Part shown: in pieces, positions 35,664 through 45,657 of the stretch
How the letters are laid out: every line of letters begins with the position of its first letter
Numbering within the stretch: position 1 is the first letter of the stretch
Source: Pseudomonadota bacterium
GTDB lineage: Bacteria > Pseudomonadota > Alphaproteobacteria > SHVZ01
Direction: 5' to 3'
Length of the DNA stretch: 64,000 bases
NCBI GenBank assembly: GCA_016195085.1
Contig: JACQAG010000039.1
Span: 62,001-126,000, forward strand
The notes under the pieces: model-generated
The model's database searches: none
The model's input: only the letters and a program-made list of their open reading frames with translations
What the model was told of the DNA's origin: nothing
Translations under genes and position numbers: made by a program

Positions 35664-36602
35664 ATGGGTCGTTATCTGGTCTACCGGCTGTTGAGCGCCG
35701 TGCCGGTGCTCGTGGTGGTTTCGCTCGTCTCCTTCCTCATCATCTTCCTGGTGCCAGGCGATCCGGCCGCCGAGATCGCCGGCCCCGGCGCCACCTCGGC
35801 CGAGGTCGAGCGCATCCGCCATCAGCTCGGCCTCGATGCGCCCCTCTATGAGCAGGTGGTCGGCTATTACGGCAGGCTCGCCCAAGGCGACCTCGGCCGC
35901 TCGATCCTCTTGGGCCGCGGCGTCGGTGCCGCCATGCTGGAGCGGGCGCCGATCACGCTCTCCTTGACCGGGCTGGCGCTCATCATCGCGCTCACCCTCG
36001 GCCTCCTCTTGGGCGTGGTCGCCGCGGTGCGCCAGAACAGCTGGATCGACCAATCCTCGATGACCGTGGCGCTCATCGGCCTATCGGTGCCGGACTTCTG
36101 GCTCGGCCTCGTTATGATCTACGGCTTCGCCGTGCTCTTGGGCTGGCTACCCACCGGCGGCTATGTCGATACCAGCTTTGCCAGCTGGGCGCGCTCGATG
36201 GCGATGCCCGCACTGGCACTCGGCATGACCCAGATGGGGCTCTTGGCCCGCATCACCCGGGCCAGCATGCTGGAAGTGCTGCGCCAGGACTACGTGCGCA
36301 CCGCGCGGGCCAAGGGTTTGCCGGAATTCGTGGTGATCGCCAAGCACGCGCTCGCCAACTCCATGGTCCCGGTCATTACCGTCATCGGCCTCATCGTCGG
36401 CATCCTGCTCGGCGGCTCGGTGGTGATCGAGCTGGTATTCTCGCTTCCCGGCGTGGGGCGCCTCATCATCGGCGCCATCCTCAGGCGTGACTATCCGGTG
36501 ATCCAGGGCGGGCTCTTGCTCACCGCCAGCATCTTCGTCTTCGTCAACCTCATCGTCGACATCCTCTACGCCTATCTCGACCCGCGGGTGCGGTATGACT
36601 GA
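35664..36602 (+). CDS. Dpp-type ABC transporter permease 1 (DppB-like), system 1
   Basis: 312-aa inner-membrane permease with six membrane segments, the N-terminal GRYLVYRLLSAVPVLVVVSL helix, and the EAA coupling loop DYVRTARAKGLPEFVVIAKHAL that contacts the ATPases. It heterodimerises with the DppC-like permease encoded at 36765. Start ATG at 35664, 51 bp after the binding-protein gene. Confidence 0.94.
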   Translation: MGRYLVYRLLSAVPVLVVVSLVSFLIIFLVPGDPAAEIAGPGATSAEVERIRHQLGLDAPLYEQVVGYYGRLAQGDLGRSILLGRGVGAAMLERAPITLSLTGLALIIALTLGLLLGVVAAVRQNSWIDQSSMTVALIGLSVPDFWLGLVMIYGFAVLLGWLPTGGYVDTSFASWARSMAMPALALGMTQMGLLARITRASMLEVLRQDYVRTARAKGLPEFVVIAKHALANSMVPVITVIGLIVGILLGGSVVIELVFSLPGVGRLIIGAILRRDYPVIQGGLLLTASIFVFVNLIVDILYAYLDPRVRYD

Positions 36603-36619
36603 GGATAAGATGAAGATGG

Positions 36620-36735
36620 ATCGCCGGGTCAAGCCCGGCGATGACACAAAAAGAAAGCTCGTCATGCGCGGGCTTGACCGGGGGTGGACTTTGGGAGGGG
36701 GTGAGGATCACCCCCTCCCCGACCCTCCCCCGCGC
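36620..36735. repeat. Intergenic palindromes between the two permease genes
   Basis: Two units. First, a 9-bp stem ATCGCCGGG/CCCGGCGAT around TCAAG (36620-36642), a sequence type common between alphaproteobacterial genes. Second, a perfect 12-bp stem GGGAGGGGGTGA/TCACCCCCTCCC (36693-36719), followed by CCCCGACCCTCCCCCGC, which is part of the C-rich element of copies 1-3. They stand within an operon, so read-through or processing must occur. Confidence 0.75.
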
Positions 36736-36764
36736 ATCCACGTCTTTCGCTCAGGGCCGACGCC

Positions 36765-37657
36765 GTGACCGCTTCCGCGCAAATCGCCGAGCCCAGGCGG
36801 ACCAGCCGACTCATCGAGCGGATGCGGCGCTCGACCTTGCCGCGCCGCCTCCTCCGCCATCGCCTGTTCATGACCGGGGCGGTACTCTTCTCGCTCATCG
36901 TGCTGATGGCGCTGTTTGCCGATCTCCTCGCCCCGCACGCGCCCAACCAGAACAATGTGCGCTACCGGCTGGGCGAACCCAACGATTTGTTCTGGCTCGG
37001 CACCGACAATTTCGGCCGCGACATCCTGAGCCGGGTCATCCATGGCAGCCGGGTGTCCTTGCGCATCGGCCTCATGGTGGTGATCACCAACGCCGTCTTC
37101 GGCACGATGATCGGCGCCTGCGCCGGCTATTTCCGGCTGCTCGACAATCCGGTCATGCGCCTCATGGACGGGCTGATGGCCTTCCCCGCCATCCTGTTGG
37201 CGATCGCGCTCGCCGCCGTGCTCGGCCCCTCGGAGGTCAATGCCGCCATCGCGCTCACCGTCGCCTATACGCCGCGCACGGCGCGCATCGTCAGGGCCTC
37301 GGTCCTGGTGGTCCGCGAGATGGACTATGTGCAGGCGGCGCTGGCCACCGGCGCCGGCCATATCCGCATTCTCTTCCGCCACATCCTCGCCAACAGCATG
37401 GCGCCCTTGATCGTGCAGCTCACCTTCATCTTCGCCGTCTCGGTCCTGGCCGAAGCGGTGTTGAGCTTCATCGGCGTCGGCCCGCCGCCGCCGACACCCA
37501 CCTGGGGCAACATCATCTCCGAGGGCCGCAACTATATTCGCGAGGCGCCGTGGATCTCCCTGTTCCCGGGCATCGCCATTGCGGTTACCGTGCTGGGCCT
37601 CAATCTCCTGGGCGACGGGCTGCGCGACGTCTTGGATCCGCGCATGAAGGTGGAACG

Positions 37658-37661
<4 letters not shown>
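36765..37661 (+). CDS. Dpp-type ABC transporter permease 2 (DppC-like), system 1
   Basis: 298-aa permease with an N-terminal cytoplasmic extension (residues 1-35), then [40 protein letters not shown] (the DppC signature) and the EAA loop [25 protein letters not shown] start at 36765. Its stop overlaps the start of the first ATPase gene by 4 nt. It completes the membrane channel with the DppB-like partner. Confidence 0.94.
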
Positions 37662-38652
<991 letters not shown>

Positions 38653-38656
<4 letters not shown>

Positions 38657-39675
38657 CCGCCAGCCAGACTGCTCGCCGGACCGCCCTCCAGGGCCGCCCG
38701 ACCCTCATGGAGGTCGACAGCCTGGTCAAGCACTTCCCCTTGAAGAAGGGCTTCTTCCTGTCGACCGAGATCGGCGCCGTGCGTGCCGTCGACGGCATCA
38801 GCTTCCAGGTCGCCGAAGGCGAGACCTTGGGCCTCGTCGGCGAATCCGGCTGCGGCAAGTCGACGACGGGGCGGCTGCTGCTCCGCCTGATCGAGCCCAC
38901 ATCGGGCGCCATCCGCTTCGGCGGCGAGGATCTGGCCACCTTGCCGCCCAAGGCTCTCCGCCAGCGCCGCCGCCAGATCCAGATCATCTTCCAGGATCCG
39001 TACTCCTCCTTGAATCCGCGCATGACGGTGGAGGACATCGTCGGCGAGCCCTTGATCGTGCACGACGTCGGCAGCTCCCGGGAGCGCACCACAAGGGTGG
39101 CCGAGCTCCTGTCCGTGGTCGGGCTCGCCCGCGAGCACGCCAACCGCTACCCGCACGAGTTCTCCGGCGGACAGCGCCAGCGGATCGGCATCGCCCGGGC
39201 GCTGGCGCTCAATCCGAAATTCATCGTTTGCGACGAGCCGGTTTCTGCGCTCGATGTGTCGATCCAGGCGCAGATCATCAACCTCATGCAGGACCTGCAG
39301 CGGGAATTCGAGCTGACCTATCTTTTCATCAGCCACAACCTCGCCGTCGTCCGCCACATCGCCGACCGGGTGGCGGTCATGTATCTCGGCAAGATCGTCG
39401 AGATCACCGACAAGCACACGCTCTACGAGGACCCGAAGCATCCCTATACCCAGGCGCTCTTATCCTCGATCCCGATCGCCAAGCCTGAGCAGAAGCGCCA
39501 GCGCATCATGCTGACGGGCGACGTGCCGAGCCCGATCAACCCTCCCGCCGGCTGCCGCTTCCACACGCGCTGCCCCTATGCGGAAGCGATCTGCCGGGAG
39601 AAGGAGCCGCCGCTCATCGAGGTCGGCGGCGGCCACCGGGTCGCCTGCCACCTGGTGCAGCCGCAGAATGCCTGA
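38653..39675 (+). CDS. Dpp-type ABC transporter ATP-binding protein (DppF-like), system 1
   Basis: 340-aa partner ATPase: Walker A GESGCGKS (63-70), signature [10 protein letters not shown] (170-179), Walker B FIVCDEP (190-196), H-loop FISHN with Asn instead of the usual Asp after His. The C-terminal domain ends [20 protein letters not shown] start overlaps the DppD-like stop. It closes the five-gene importer operon. Confidence 0.95.
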
Positions 39676-39762
39676 GGCAAGGGTGCGGGATTTCACCGCT
39701 TGACCCTCCGGGCGTGGCATCATAGGCGGGTCGAACCAACCAAAACCAATGAGGAGACCCCC

Positions 39763-40227
39763 ATGCGCATTGCCGTCGCCGCCGCCCTGCTGCTTGCCGC
39801 CGCCTCGCCCGCTTGGGCGCAGAGTGCCAAGATGGACATGGTCACCGGCTCGGGTCAGGTGAAATGGTCACCGGCGCCGCCGAGCTTGCCCAAGGGCGCC
39901 ATGATCGCCGTCATCTCCGGCGACCCGTCCAAGGACGGCCCCTATGTGCTGCGCCTCAAGATGCCGGCCAACTACAAGGTTCCGGCCCATCACCACCCGA
40001 CCACCGAGAACGTCACCGTCATCTCCGGCAGCTTCCATGCCGGCATGGGCGACAAGCTCGACATGAAGAAGGCGATGACCTTCGGGCCGGGCGGCTTCGC
40101 CTCGATGGCCTCCGGCATGAACCACTATGCCTGGGCGACGAAGGAGACCGTGCTGCAGGTGCATGGCATCGGCCCCTTCGCCATGGTGTACGCCAACCCT
40201 GCCGACGATCCCAGCAAGACGCGCTAA
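39763..40227 (+). CDS. Secreted cupin-domain protein
   Basis: 154-aa protein with a signal peptide (MRIAVAAALLLAAASPAWA-Q, cleavage after residue 19) and one cupin barrel: metal-binding motif VPAHHHPTTENVTVISG (74-90, His76-78 and Glu82) and the second motif with His in SGMNHYAWATKE. Periplasmic, possibly an enzyme or a binding protein; the substrate is not known. GAGGAG precedes the ATG. It follows the importer operon by 87 bp and may be transcribed with it. Confidence 0.82.
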   Translation: MRIAVAAALLLAAASPAWAQSAKMDMVTGSGQVKWSPAPPSLPKGAMIAVISGDPSKDGPYVLRLKMPANYKVPAHHHPTTENVTVISGSFHAGMGDKLDMKKAMTFGPGGFASMASGMNHYAWATKETVLQVHGIGPFAMVYANPADDPSKTR

Positions 40228-40311
40228 CGCCCCGCTGCCGCGCGGGCGGAGCCACGGCTTGACTGCGTCCCTGGGTGACAGCATATTGACAGCAAAATGC
40301 TGGGGGTCCGC

Positions 40312-40557
40312 ATGTCCACTTTGACCGTCCGCAATCTCGAGCCCGAAGTCGTCGAGCGCCTGAAAGTGCGGGCGCGTGCAAACCATCGATCGCTGGAGGC
40401 CGAAGTTCGAGTGATCCTCAGCGAGGCTGCCCCGATCTCGCGGGCCGAGGCGATCGCGGCGCTTAAAACCTTTGGGAAGAGGCTCGGCAAGCGTCGATGG
40501 TTCGCCGAAGACTCGACCGCAGTGATCAGAGCGGCCCGCGACGGGCGGCGTGATTAG
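40312..40557 (+). CDS. FitA-like ribbon-helix-helix antitoxin
   Basis: 81-aa protein with an N-terminal Arc-type ribbon-helix-helix (MSTLTVRNLEPEVVERLKVRARANHRSLEAEVRVIL), as in FitA antitoxins, and a C-terminal toxin-binding tail. ATG at 40312 has GGGGGT just upstream; an ATG 15 bp earlier is less likely. It overlaps the toxin start by 8 nt. Confidence 0.87.
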   Translation: MSTLTVRNLEPEVVERLKVRARANHRSLEAEVRVILSEAAPISRAEAIAALKTFGKRLGKRRWFAEDSTAVIRAARDGRRD

Positions 40558-40951
40558 CGCCGTCATCGACGCGAGCGTCGCCGTCAAGTGGTTCGCGTCG
40601 GAATCGGACAGCAGCGCCGCGCGGCGGCTTCTTGACGTCGTCGAACCTTTCGCTCCGGATTGGCTCTTGCTCGAGGTCGCTCACGTTGCGGAGCGCGCCC
40701 GACGCAACGGCGTGCTTAGCGCGGAACAATGCCGCGGCGTCGTGGAGATGCTGGAAGCGGCGGTTACCCTCGTGTCGGCGCGCCAGCATGTTGCTGCCGC
40801 CCAGGAGCTTGCTGCCGAGCGCGGGCTGTCCGTCTATGACGCCATCTATCTAGCCCTTGCGCTCGACTATCGGCTGCCGCTGATCACCGCCGACATGGAG
40901 CTGGCGGCTGCCGGCGGTGTCCATCTCGCTGACTTCGTCCGCCGGCTGTAG
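40550..40951 (+). CDS. FitB/VapC-type PIN-domain toxin
   Basis: 133-aa PIN-domain nuclease with acidic residues Asp7 (AVIDASVAVKWF), Glu in LLLEVAHVAE, Asp in SVYDAIYLALAL and Asp in LITADMELAA. GTG start inside the antitoxin gene. The last codons lie 23 bp before the FMN dehydrogenase gene, so some co-transcription is possible. Confidence 0.9.
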   Translation: MISAVIDASVAVKWFASESDSSAARRLLDVVEPFAPDWLLLEVAHVAERARRNGVLSAEQCRGVVEMLEAAVTLVSARQHVAAAQELAAERGLSVYDAIYLALALDYRLPLITADMELAAAGGVHLADFVRRL

Positions 40952-40974
40952 CCACGGCTCGCCTAAGTCCGCCC

Positions 40975-42168
40975 ATGACCAAGCTCCGGCGCACATTCAA
41001 CATCGAGGACCTGCGGCAGGCGGCCAAGAGGCGGCTGCCGCGGGGGATCTTCGAATATGTCGACCGCGGCACCGAGGACGAGACCGGGCTCGAGGAAAAC
41101 CGCGCTGCCTTCGAGCGCATCCGGTTCAAGCCGCGGGTACTCCTCGACATGTCGACGCGCCGCATGGAGACGACGCTGTTCGGGCGTCAGCAGCGCCTGC
41201 CCTTCGTCATCGCGCCGATGAGCCCGACGGGCTTCCTCTGGTACGAGGGCGAGCTCATGCTGGCCCGCGCCGCGGCCGCCGCCGGCATTCCCTACTCCTT
41301 CCCCACCTATTCATTCACCGCGATGGAGAAGATCGCCGCGGCAACGCCGGGAAACCTGTGGTTCCAGCTCTATATGTGGCAGGACCAGGAGCATTCCTTG
41401 GCGCTCCTCGAGCGTGCCAAGGAGGCGGGCAGCCATGCGCTGATCGTCACGGTGGATACCTCAGTCGGCCCCAACCGCGAATTCAATCAGAGGAACGGTA
41501 TGACCGAGCCGTTTCGTCCGGCATTGCGGCCGATCCTGGGCATGCTGGCCCATCCGGGGTGGCTCATGCGCGTGCTCCTTCCCTACGTTCTCGCCAAGGG
41601 CGCGCCCATGCTGGAGAACCATCCGACGGAGCACCGCTTGGGCGTCTTCCGCAAGCCGCCGAATGACGGCATCAGGATCAGCGCGTCGCTCAATTGGGCC
41701 GACATTCGGAAGCTGAAGGAATTCTGGAAAGGCCCGCTGGTCATCAAGGGCATTCTCCGCGCCGACGACGCCAAGCGGGCGATCGATGCCGGCGCCGACG
41801 GCGTGGTGGTCTCCAACCACGGGGCGCGCAATCTCGATGGTGCCATCGCCTCCATCGACGCCTTGCCAGAGATCGCCGACGCGGTCCGCGGCCGGCTCAC
41901 GCTCCTCTTGGACAGCGGCATCCGCCGCGGCAGCGATGTGGCAAAGGCACTGGCGCTCGGCGCGGACGCTGTCCTCATCGGCCGCGCCGCTCTCTGGGGC
42001 CTGGCGGTCGCCGGCCAAAAGGGCGTCGAGCACGCGCTGGCGCTGCTTGGCAACGAGCTCGACATTACGATGGCTTTTCTCGGTTGCCGGGAGTTGGCCG
42101 AGCTCGGGCCGGATCTGTTGGCGCTGCCGGCGCGCCCAGCGCTTACAAGGTCAATGGAGCCCGTCTAG
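40975..42168 (+). CDS. FMN-dependent alpha-hydroxyacid dehydrogenase (L-lactate/mandelate dehydrogenase family)
   Basis: 397-aa TIM-barrel flavoenzyme oxidising an L-2-hydroxyacid to the 2-oxo acid. Key parts: FDYVDR-like FEYVDRGTEDETGLEENR near the N-terminus, FMN-binding IAPMSPTGFLWYEGE, the catalytic base His282 in VVSNHGARNLDGA, and LLDSGIRRGSDVAKALALGADAVLIGRA. The motif has Ala-Arg-Asn where LldD usually has Gly-Arg-Gln, so the preferred acid may differ from lactate. A membrane-binding loop of about residues 170-215 is present. It precedes putA by 14 bp. Confidence 0.9.
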   Translation: MTKLRRTFNIEDLRQAAKRRLPRGIFEYVDRGTEDETGLEENRAAFERIRFKPRVLLDMSTRRMETTLFGRQQRLPFVIAPMSPTGFLWYEGELMLARAAAAAGIPYSFPTYSFTAMEKIAAATPGNLWFQLYMWQDQEHSLALLERAKEAGSHALIVTVDTSVGPNREFNQRNGMTEPFRPALRPILGMLAHPGWLMRVLLPYVLAKGAPMLENHPTEHRLGVFRKPPNDGIRISASLNWADIRKLKEFWKGPLVIKGILRADDAKRAIDAGADGVVVSNHGARNLDGAIASIDALPEIADAVRGRLTLLLDSGIRRGSDVAKALALGADAVLIGRAALWGLAVAGQKGVEHALALLGNELDITMAFLGCRELAELGPDLLALPARPALTRSMEPV

Positions 42169-42182
42169 GATTGAGGGCTACC

Positions 42183-45100
42183 ATGCCCGCCATGATCTTC
42201 GCCCAGCCCCCGCCCGCCCGCGATCCGCTGCGCCGCGCCATCGCGGCGCTCTATCGCGCAGATGAGACGCACCTGGTCGAACGCCTGATCGACGCGGCGG
42301 CGGTGGCGCCGGCGGTGGCGCGGCGCATCGAGGCCAGGGCCCGGGCACTCGTCGTCGACGTCCGGCGCGGGCGCCAGGGCCAGGGTGGGCTCGATGCGTT
42401 CTTGCACGAATACGCGCTCTCCACCCGCGAGGGCGTGGTGCTCATGTGCCTGGCCGAGGCGTTGCTGCGCATCCCCGATGCCGAAACCGCCGACCGGCTG
42501 ATCCGCGACAAGATCGGCGAGGCCGACTGGCAGGCGCATCTCGGCCGCTCCGACTCGCTCTTCGTCAACGCCTCCACCTGGGCCTTGATGCTGACCGGAC
42601 GGGTGATGGCGCTGGGTGCGGAGGAGGATGATTGGCCGGGCGTGCTCGGCCGGCTCGTCCGCCGCTCGGGCGAGCCGGTCATCCGCAACGGCTTGACCCA
42701 GGCGATGCGCATCCTGGGCCGCCAATTCGTCATGGGCCGCTCCATCGAGGAGGCCCTCGAGCGCGCCCGCGAGCCCGAGCGCCAGGGCTATCGCCATTCC
42801 TACGACATGCTGGGCGAGGCGGCGCGCACGCAAGCGGATGCCGAGCGCTATCGCCTCTCCTATGAGGCCGCGATCGGCGCCATCGGCAAGGCCTCATCGG
42901 GAAGCGGCCCCATCGCCGGGCCCGGCATCTCGGTCAAGCTCTCGGCGCTCCATCCGCGCTACGAGCTGGCGCAGATGGATCGGGTCATGGCCGAGCTGGT
43001 GCCGGTGGTGAAGAGCCTGGCGCTCCAGGCCAAGGGGCTCGATATCGGCTTCACCGTGGACGCGGAGGAATCGGACCGGCTCGAACCCTCCTTGGACGTG
43101 ATCGAGGCGCTGGCATTGGATCCCGAGCTCGCCCAATGGTCCGGCCTCGGGCTTGCCGTGCAGGCCTATCAGAAGCGCGCGATCCCCGTCATCGACTGGC
43201 TGGCCGACCTCGCGGAGCGGAGCCGGCGCCGGCTCATGGTCAGGCTGGTCAAGGGCGCCTATTGGGACACCGAGATCAAGCGCGCCCAGGAACGCGGGCT
43301 AGCGGGATATCCCGTCTTCACCCGCAAGCTCGCGACCGACGTCTCCTATCTGGCGGCCTCCCGCCGCCTCCTGGCCCGGCCGGATCGCTTCTATCCGCAA
43401 TTCGCCACCCACAACGCCCATACCCTGGCCGCGATCCTGGAATTCGCCGGCAACGATCGCGACTTCGAGTTCCAGCGCCTGCACGGCATGGGCGAGGCGC
43501 TCTATCGGCAGATCGTCAACGCCGATGCCGGCGGCATTCCAGCCCGCGTCTATGCGCCGGTGGGTGGGCACGAGGATCTCTTGGCCTATCTCGTGCGCCG
43601 CCTCTTGGAGAACGGCGCCAACACCTCCTTCGTCAACCGCATCGTCGATGAAAGGCTGCCGATCGATGTGGTGGTGGCCGATCCGGTGCAAGCGCTCAGG
43701 GGCATGACGCCGAAGCCGCATCCGCGCATCCCGCTCCCGGCCGACCTCTTCCGCCCGGAGCGGGTGAATTCGCTCGGCATCGATCTCGGCGATGAAACCC
43801 AGCTCGCTCCCCTTGCCGCCGCCATGGACGAAGCAGCAGGGCGCGGCTGGAAGGCCGCACCCATCGTCGCCGGGCGGGAGCGCTCCGGCAGCGGCAAGAT
43901 CGTGCGCGATCCGAGCGACCACCGGCGCGAGATCGGCCGGGTGGTGGAGGCGTCGGCCGCCGACCTCGAAGCGGCCCTCGCCGCCGCCTCGGCATCGTCG
44001 GCAGCATGGGATGCGACGCCGGCGGAGCGCCGCGCCCAGATCCTGGAGCGCAGCGCCCTCCTTTACGAAGAGAAAATGCCGGAGCTGATGGCGCTCGCCA
44101 TTCGCGAAGCCGGCAAGACCCTGCCCGATGCCTTGGCCGAGGTTCGCGAAGCCGTCGATTTCTGCCGCTACTATGCGGCGCGCGCGCGGGCCGACTTCGC
44201 CTATCCGTTCGAGCTGCCGGGACCCACGGGAGAGCGCAATAGCCTCGAGCTGCATGGCCGCGGGGTCTTTGCCTGCATCAGCCCGTGGAACTTTCCCTTG
44301 GCGATCTTCACCGGCCAGGTGGCCGCCGCACTCGCCTCTGGCAACGCCGTCATCGCCAAGCCGGCCGAGCAGACCCCACTCATCGCCGCCGAGGCCGTGC
44401 GTCTCCTGCATGCCGCCGGCGTTCCCGCCGAGGTTCTGCATCTCTTGCCCGGCGACGGTGCTGCGGTGGGGGCGCCGCTGGTCGCCGATCCGCGCATCGC
44501 CGGCGTCGCCTTCACCGGCTCGACCGAGACCGCCCGCACCATCAACCAGTCGCTGGCCGCCCGTTCCGGCCCGATCGCCCCGCTCATCGCCGAGACTGGC
44601 GGGCAGAACGCGATGATCGTCGACTCCTCGGCCCTGCCTGAACAGGTGGTGATGGACGTCGTCGCCTCGGCCTTCCAAAGCGCCGGGCAGCGCTGCTCGG
44701 CCTTGCGCATCCTCTGCCTCCAGGAAGACGTGGCGGACCGGATCACCGCCATGCTGAAGGGCGCCATCGACGAGCTCCGGCTCGGCGATCCCGGCCTCAT
44801 CGGAACCGATGTCGGCCCGGTCATCGACCAGGAAGCCCTGGACACGCTGGAGGCGCACGCCAGGCGCATGGCCCACGAGGGCAAGCTCATCGCCAGGGCC
44901 AAGCTCGGCCCCGAGGCCGCCCATGGCACCTTCATGGCGCCCTTGGCCGTCGAGATCGACCGCATCGACCGCTTGACTGGCGAGGTCTTCGGACCCGTCC
45001 TGCATGTGCTCCGCTACGAAGAGGATCGCCTGGAGGCGGTCCTGGACGAGATCCGGAAGACCGGCTTCGCGCTCACGCTTGGCATCCACAGCCGCATCGA

Positions 45101-45332
45101 CGAGACCGTGCGGCGGGTGACCAGCCGGCTCGGCGTCGGCAACACCTATGTCAACCGCAACATGATCGGCGCCGTCGTCGGCGTGCAGCCCTTCGGCGGC
45201 GAGCGTCTGTCGGGCACCGGCCCCAAAGCCGGCGGCCCCTTCTATCTCCACCGGTTCGCGGTCGAGCGCACCGTCAGCATCGACACCACGGCGGCCGGCG
45301 GCAATGCCAGCCTGTTGTCGCTGACAGAGTGA
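42183..45332 (+). CDS. putA: Bifunctional proline dehydrogenase / L-glutamate gamma-semialdehyde dehydrogenase
   Basis: 1049-aa PutA converting proline to glutamate through an internal tunnel. The FAD barrel (about 170-460) has VKLSALHPRYE, FTVDAEESDRLE, RLVKGAYWDTEIK, FATHNAHT and QRLHGMGEALY; the aldehyde dehydrogenase half (from about 540) has FACISPWNFPLAIF, FTGSTETAR and catalytic Cys838 in GQRCSALR. The short form starts without the ribbon-helix-helix DNA-binding domain of the 1320-aa enterobacterial PutA, so it is not its own repressor. No PutP or putA regulator lies next to it. Longer upstream frames overlap the dehydrogenase gene. Confidence 0.95.
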   Translation: MPAMIFAQPPPARDPLRRAIAALYRADETHLVERLIDAAAVAPAVARRIEARARALVVDVRRGRQGQGGLDAFLHEYALSTREGVVLMCLAEALLRIPDAETADRLIRDKIGEADWQAHLGRSDSLFVNASTWALMLTGRVMALGAEEDDWPGVLGRLVRRSGEPVIRNGLTQAMRILGRQFVMGRSIEEALERAREPERQGYRHSYDMLGEAARTQADAERYRLSYEAAIGAIGKASSGSGPIAGPGISVKLSALHPRYELAQMDRVMAELVPVVKSLALQAKGLDIGFTVDAEESDRLEPSLDVIEALALDPELAQWSGLGLAVQAYQKRAIPVIDWLADLAERSRRRLMVRLVKGAYWDTEIKRAQERGLAGYPVFTRKLATDVSYLAASRRLLARPDRFYPQFATHNAHTLAAILEFAGNDRDFEFQRLHGMGEALYRQIVNADAGGIPARVYAPVGGHEDLLAYLVRRLLENGANTSFVNRIVDERLPIDVVVADPVQALRGMTPKPHPRIPLPADLFRPERVNSLGIDLGDETQLAPLAAAMDEAAGRGWKAAPIVAGRERSGSGKIVRDPSDHRREIGRVVEASAADLEAALAAASASSAAWDATPAERRAQILERSALLYEEKMPELMALAIREAGKTLPDALAEVREAVDFCRYYAARARADFAYPFELPGPTGERNSLELHGRGVFACISPWNFPLAIFTGQVAAALASGNAVIAKPAEQTPLIAAEAVRLLHAAGVPAEVLHLLPGDGAAVGAPLVADPRIAGVAFTGSTETARTINQSLAARSGPIAPLIAETGGQNAMIVDSSALPEQVVMDVVASAFQSAGQRCSALRILCLQEDVADRITAMLKGAIDELRLGDPGLIGTDVGPVIDQEALDTLEAHARRMAHEGKLIARAKLGPEAAHGTFMAPLAVEIDRIDRLTGEVFGPVLHVLRYEEDRLEAVLDEIRKTGFALTLGIHSRIDETVRRVTSRLGVGNTYVNRNMIGAVVGVQPFGGERLSGTGPKAGGPFYLHRFAVERTVSIDTTAAGGNASLLSLTE

Positions 45333-45434
45333 CTAGAGAATGACTAGAGTCTATTCCGCCCGGACATGATCACCCTCATCCTTAGGAAGAGGGAGCAGGA
45401 TGTAAGCGCTCTTCCCTTGTATTCCCTCTCCCAT

Positions 45435-45527
45435 GGGGAGAGGGCTAGGGTGAGGGGAAGCGCCAGCCGAGACGTTCGGCACCATCGCGAACGCGGCATC
45501 TCTTCCCCTCACCCCAACCCTCTCCCC
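45435..45527. repeat. CCTCTCCCC-type palindromic intergenic element
   Basis: The segment GGGGAGAGGGCTAGGGTGAG (from 45435) is matched in inverse by CTCACCCCAACCCTCTCCCC (to 45527), a long imperfect palindrome. Shorter units of the same kind lie at 45368-45395 and 45528-45540. It is a variant of the C-rich elements at 3585, 30012 and 53480. The remaining bases of 45333-45657 hold no gene that I recognise. Confidence 0.75.
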
Positions 45528-45657
45528 ATAGGAGAGGGCGAAGAGGCGATCCTCGCTTCCAATTGACCAAAACGCATCCTAACTTGCTGTAACGCACGTG
45601 TCACAGACCGTCGCTATGGTCGGCCACGATCATTCCATCCCAGCGGAGGTAAGGCCC

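Noticed and set aside
43299-45251. 650-codon minus-strand frame opposite putA
   Set aside because: Shadow of the aldehyde dehydrogenase half of PutA; no family resemblance.
45366-45566. 66-codon frame through the intergenic palindrome
   Set aside because: The frame is made of the repeat units themselves.
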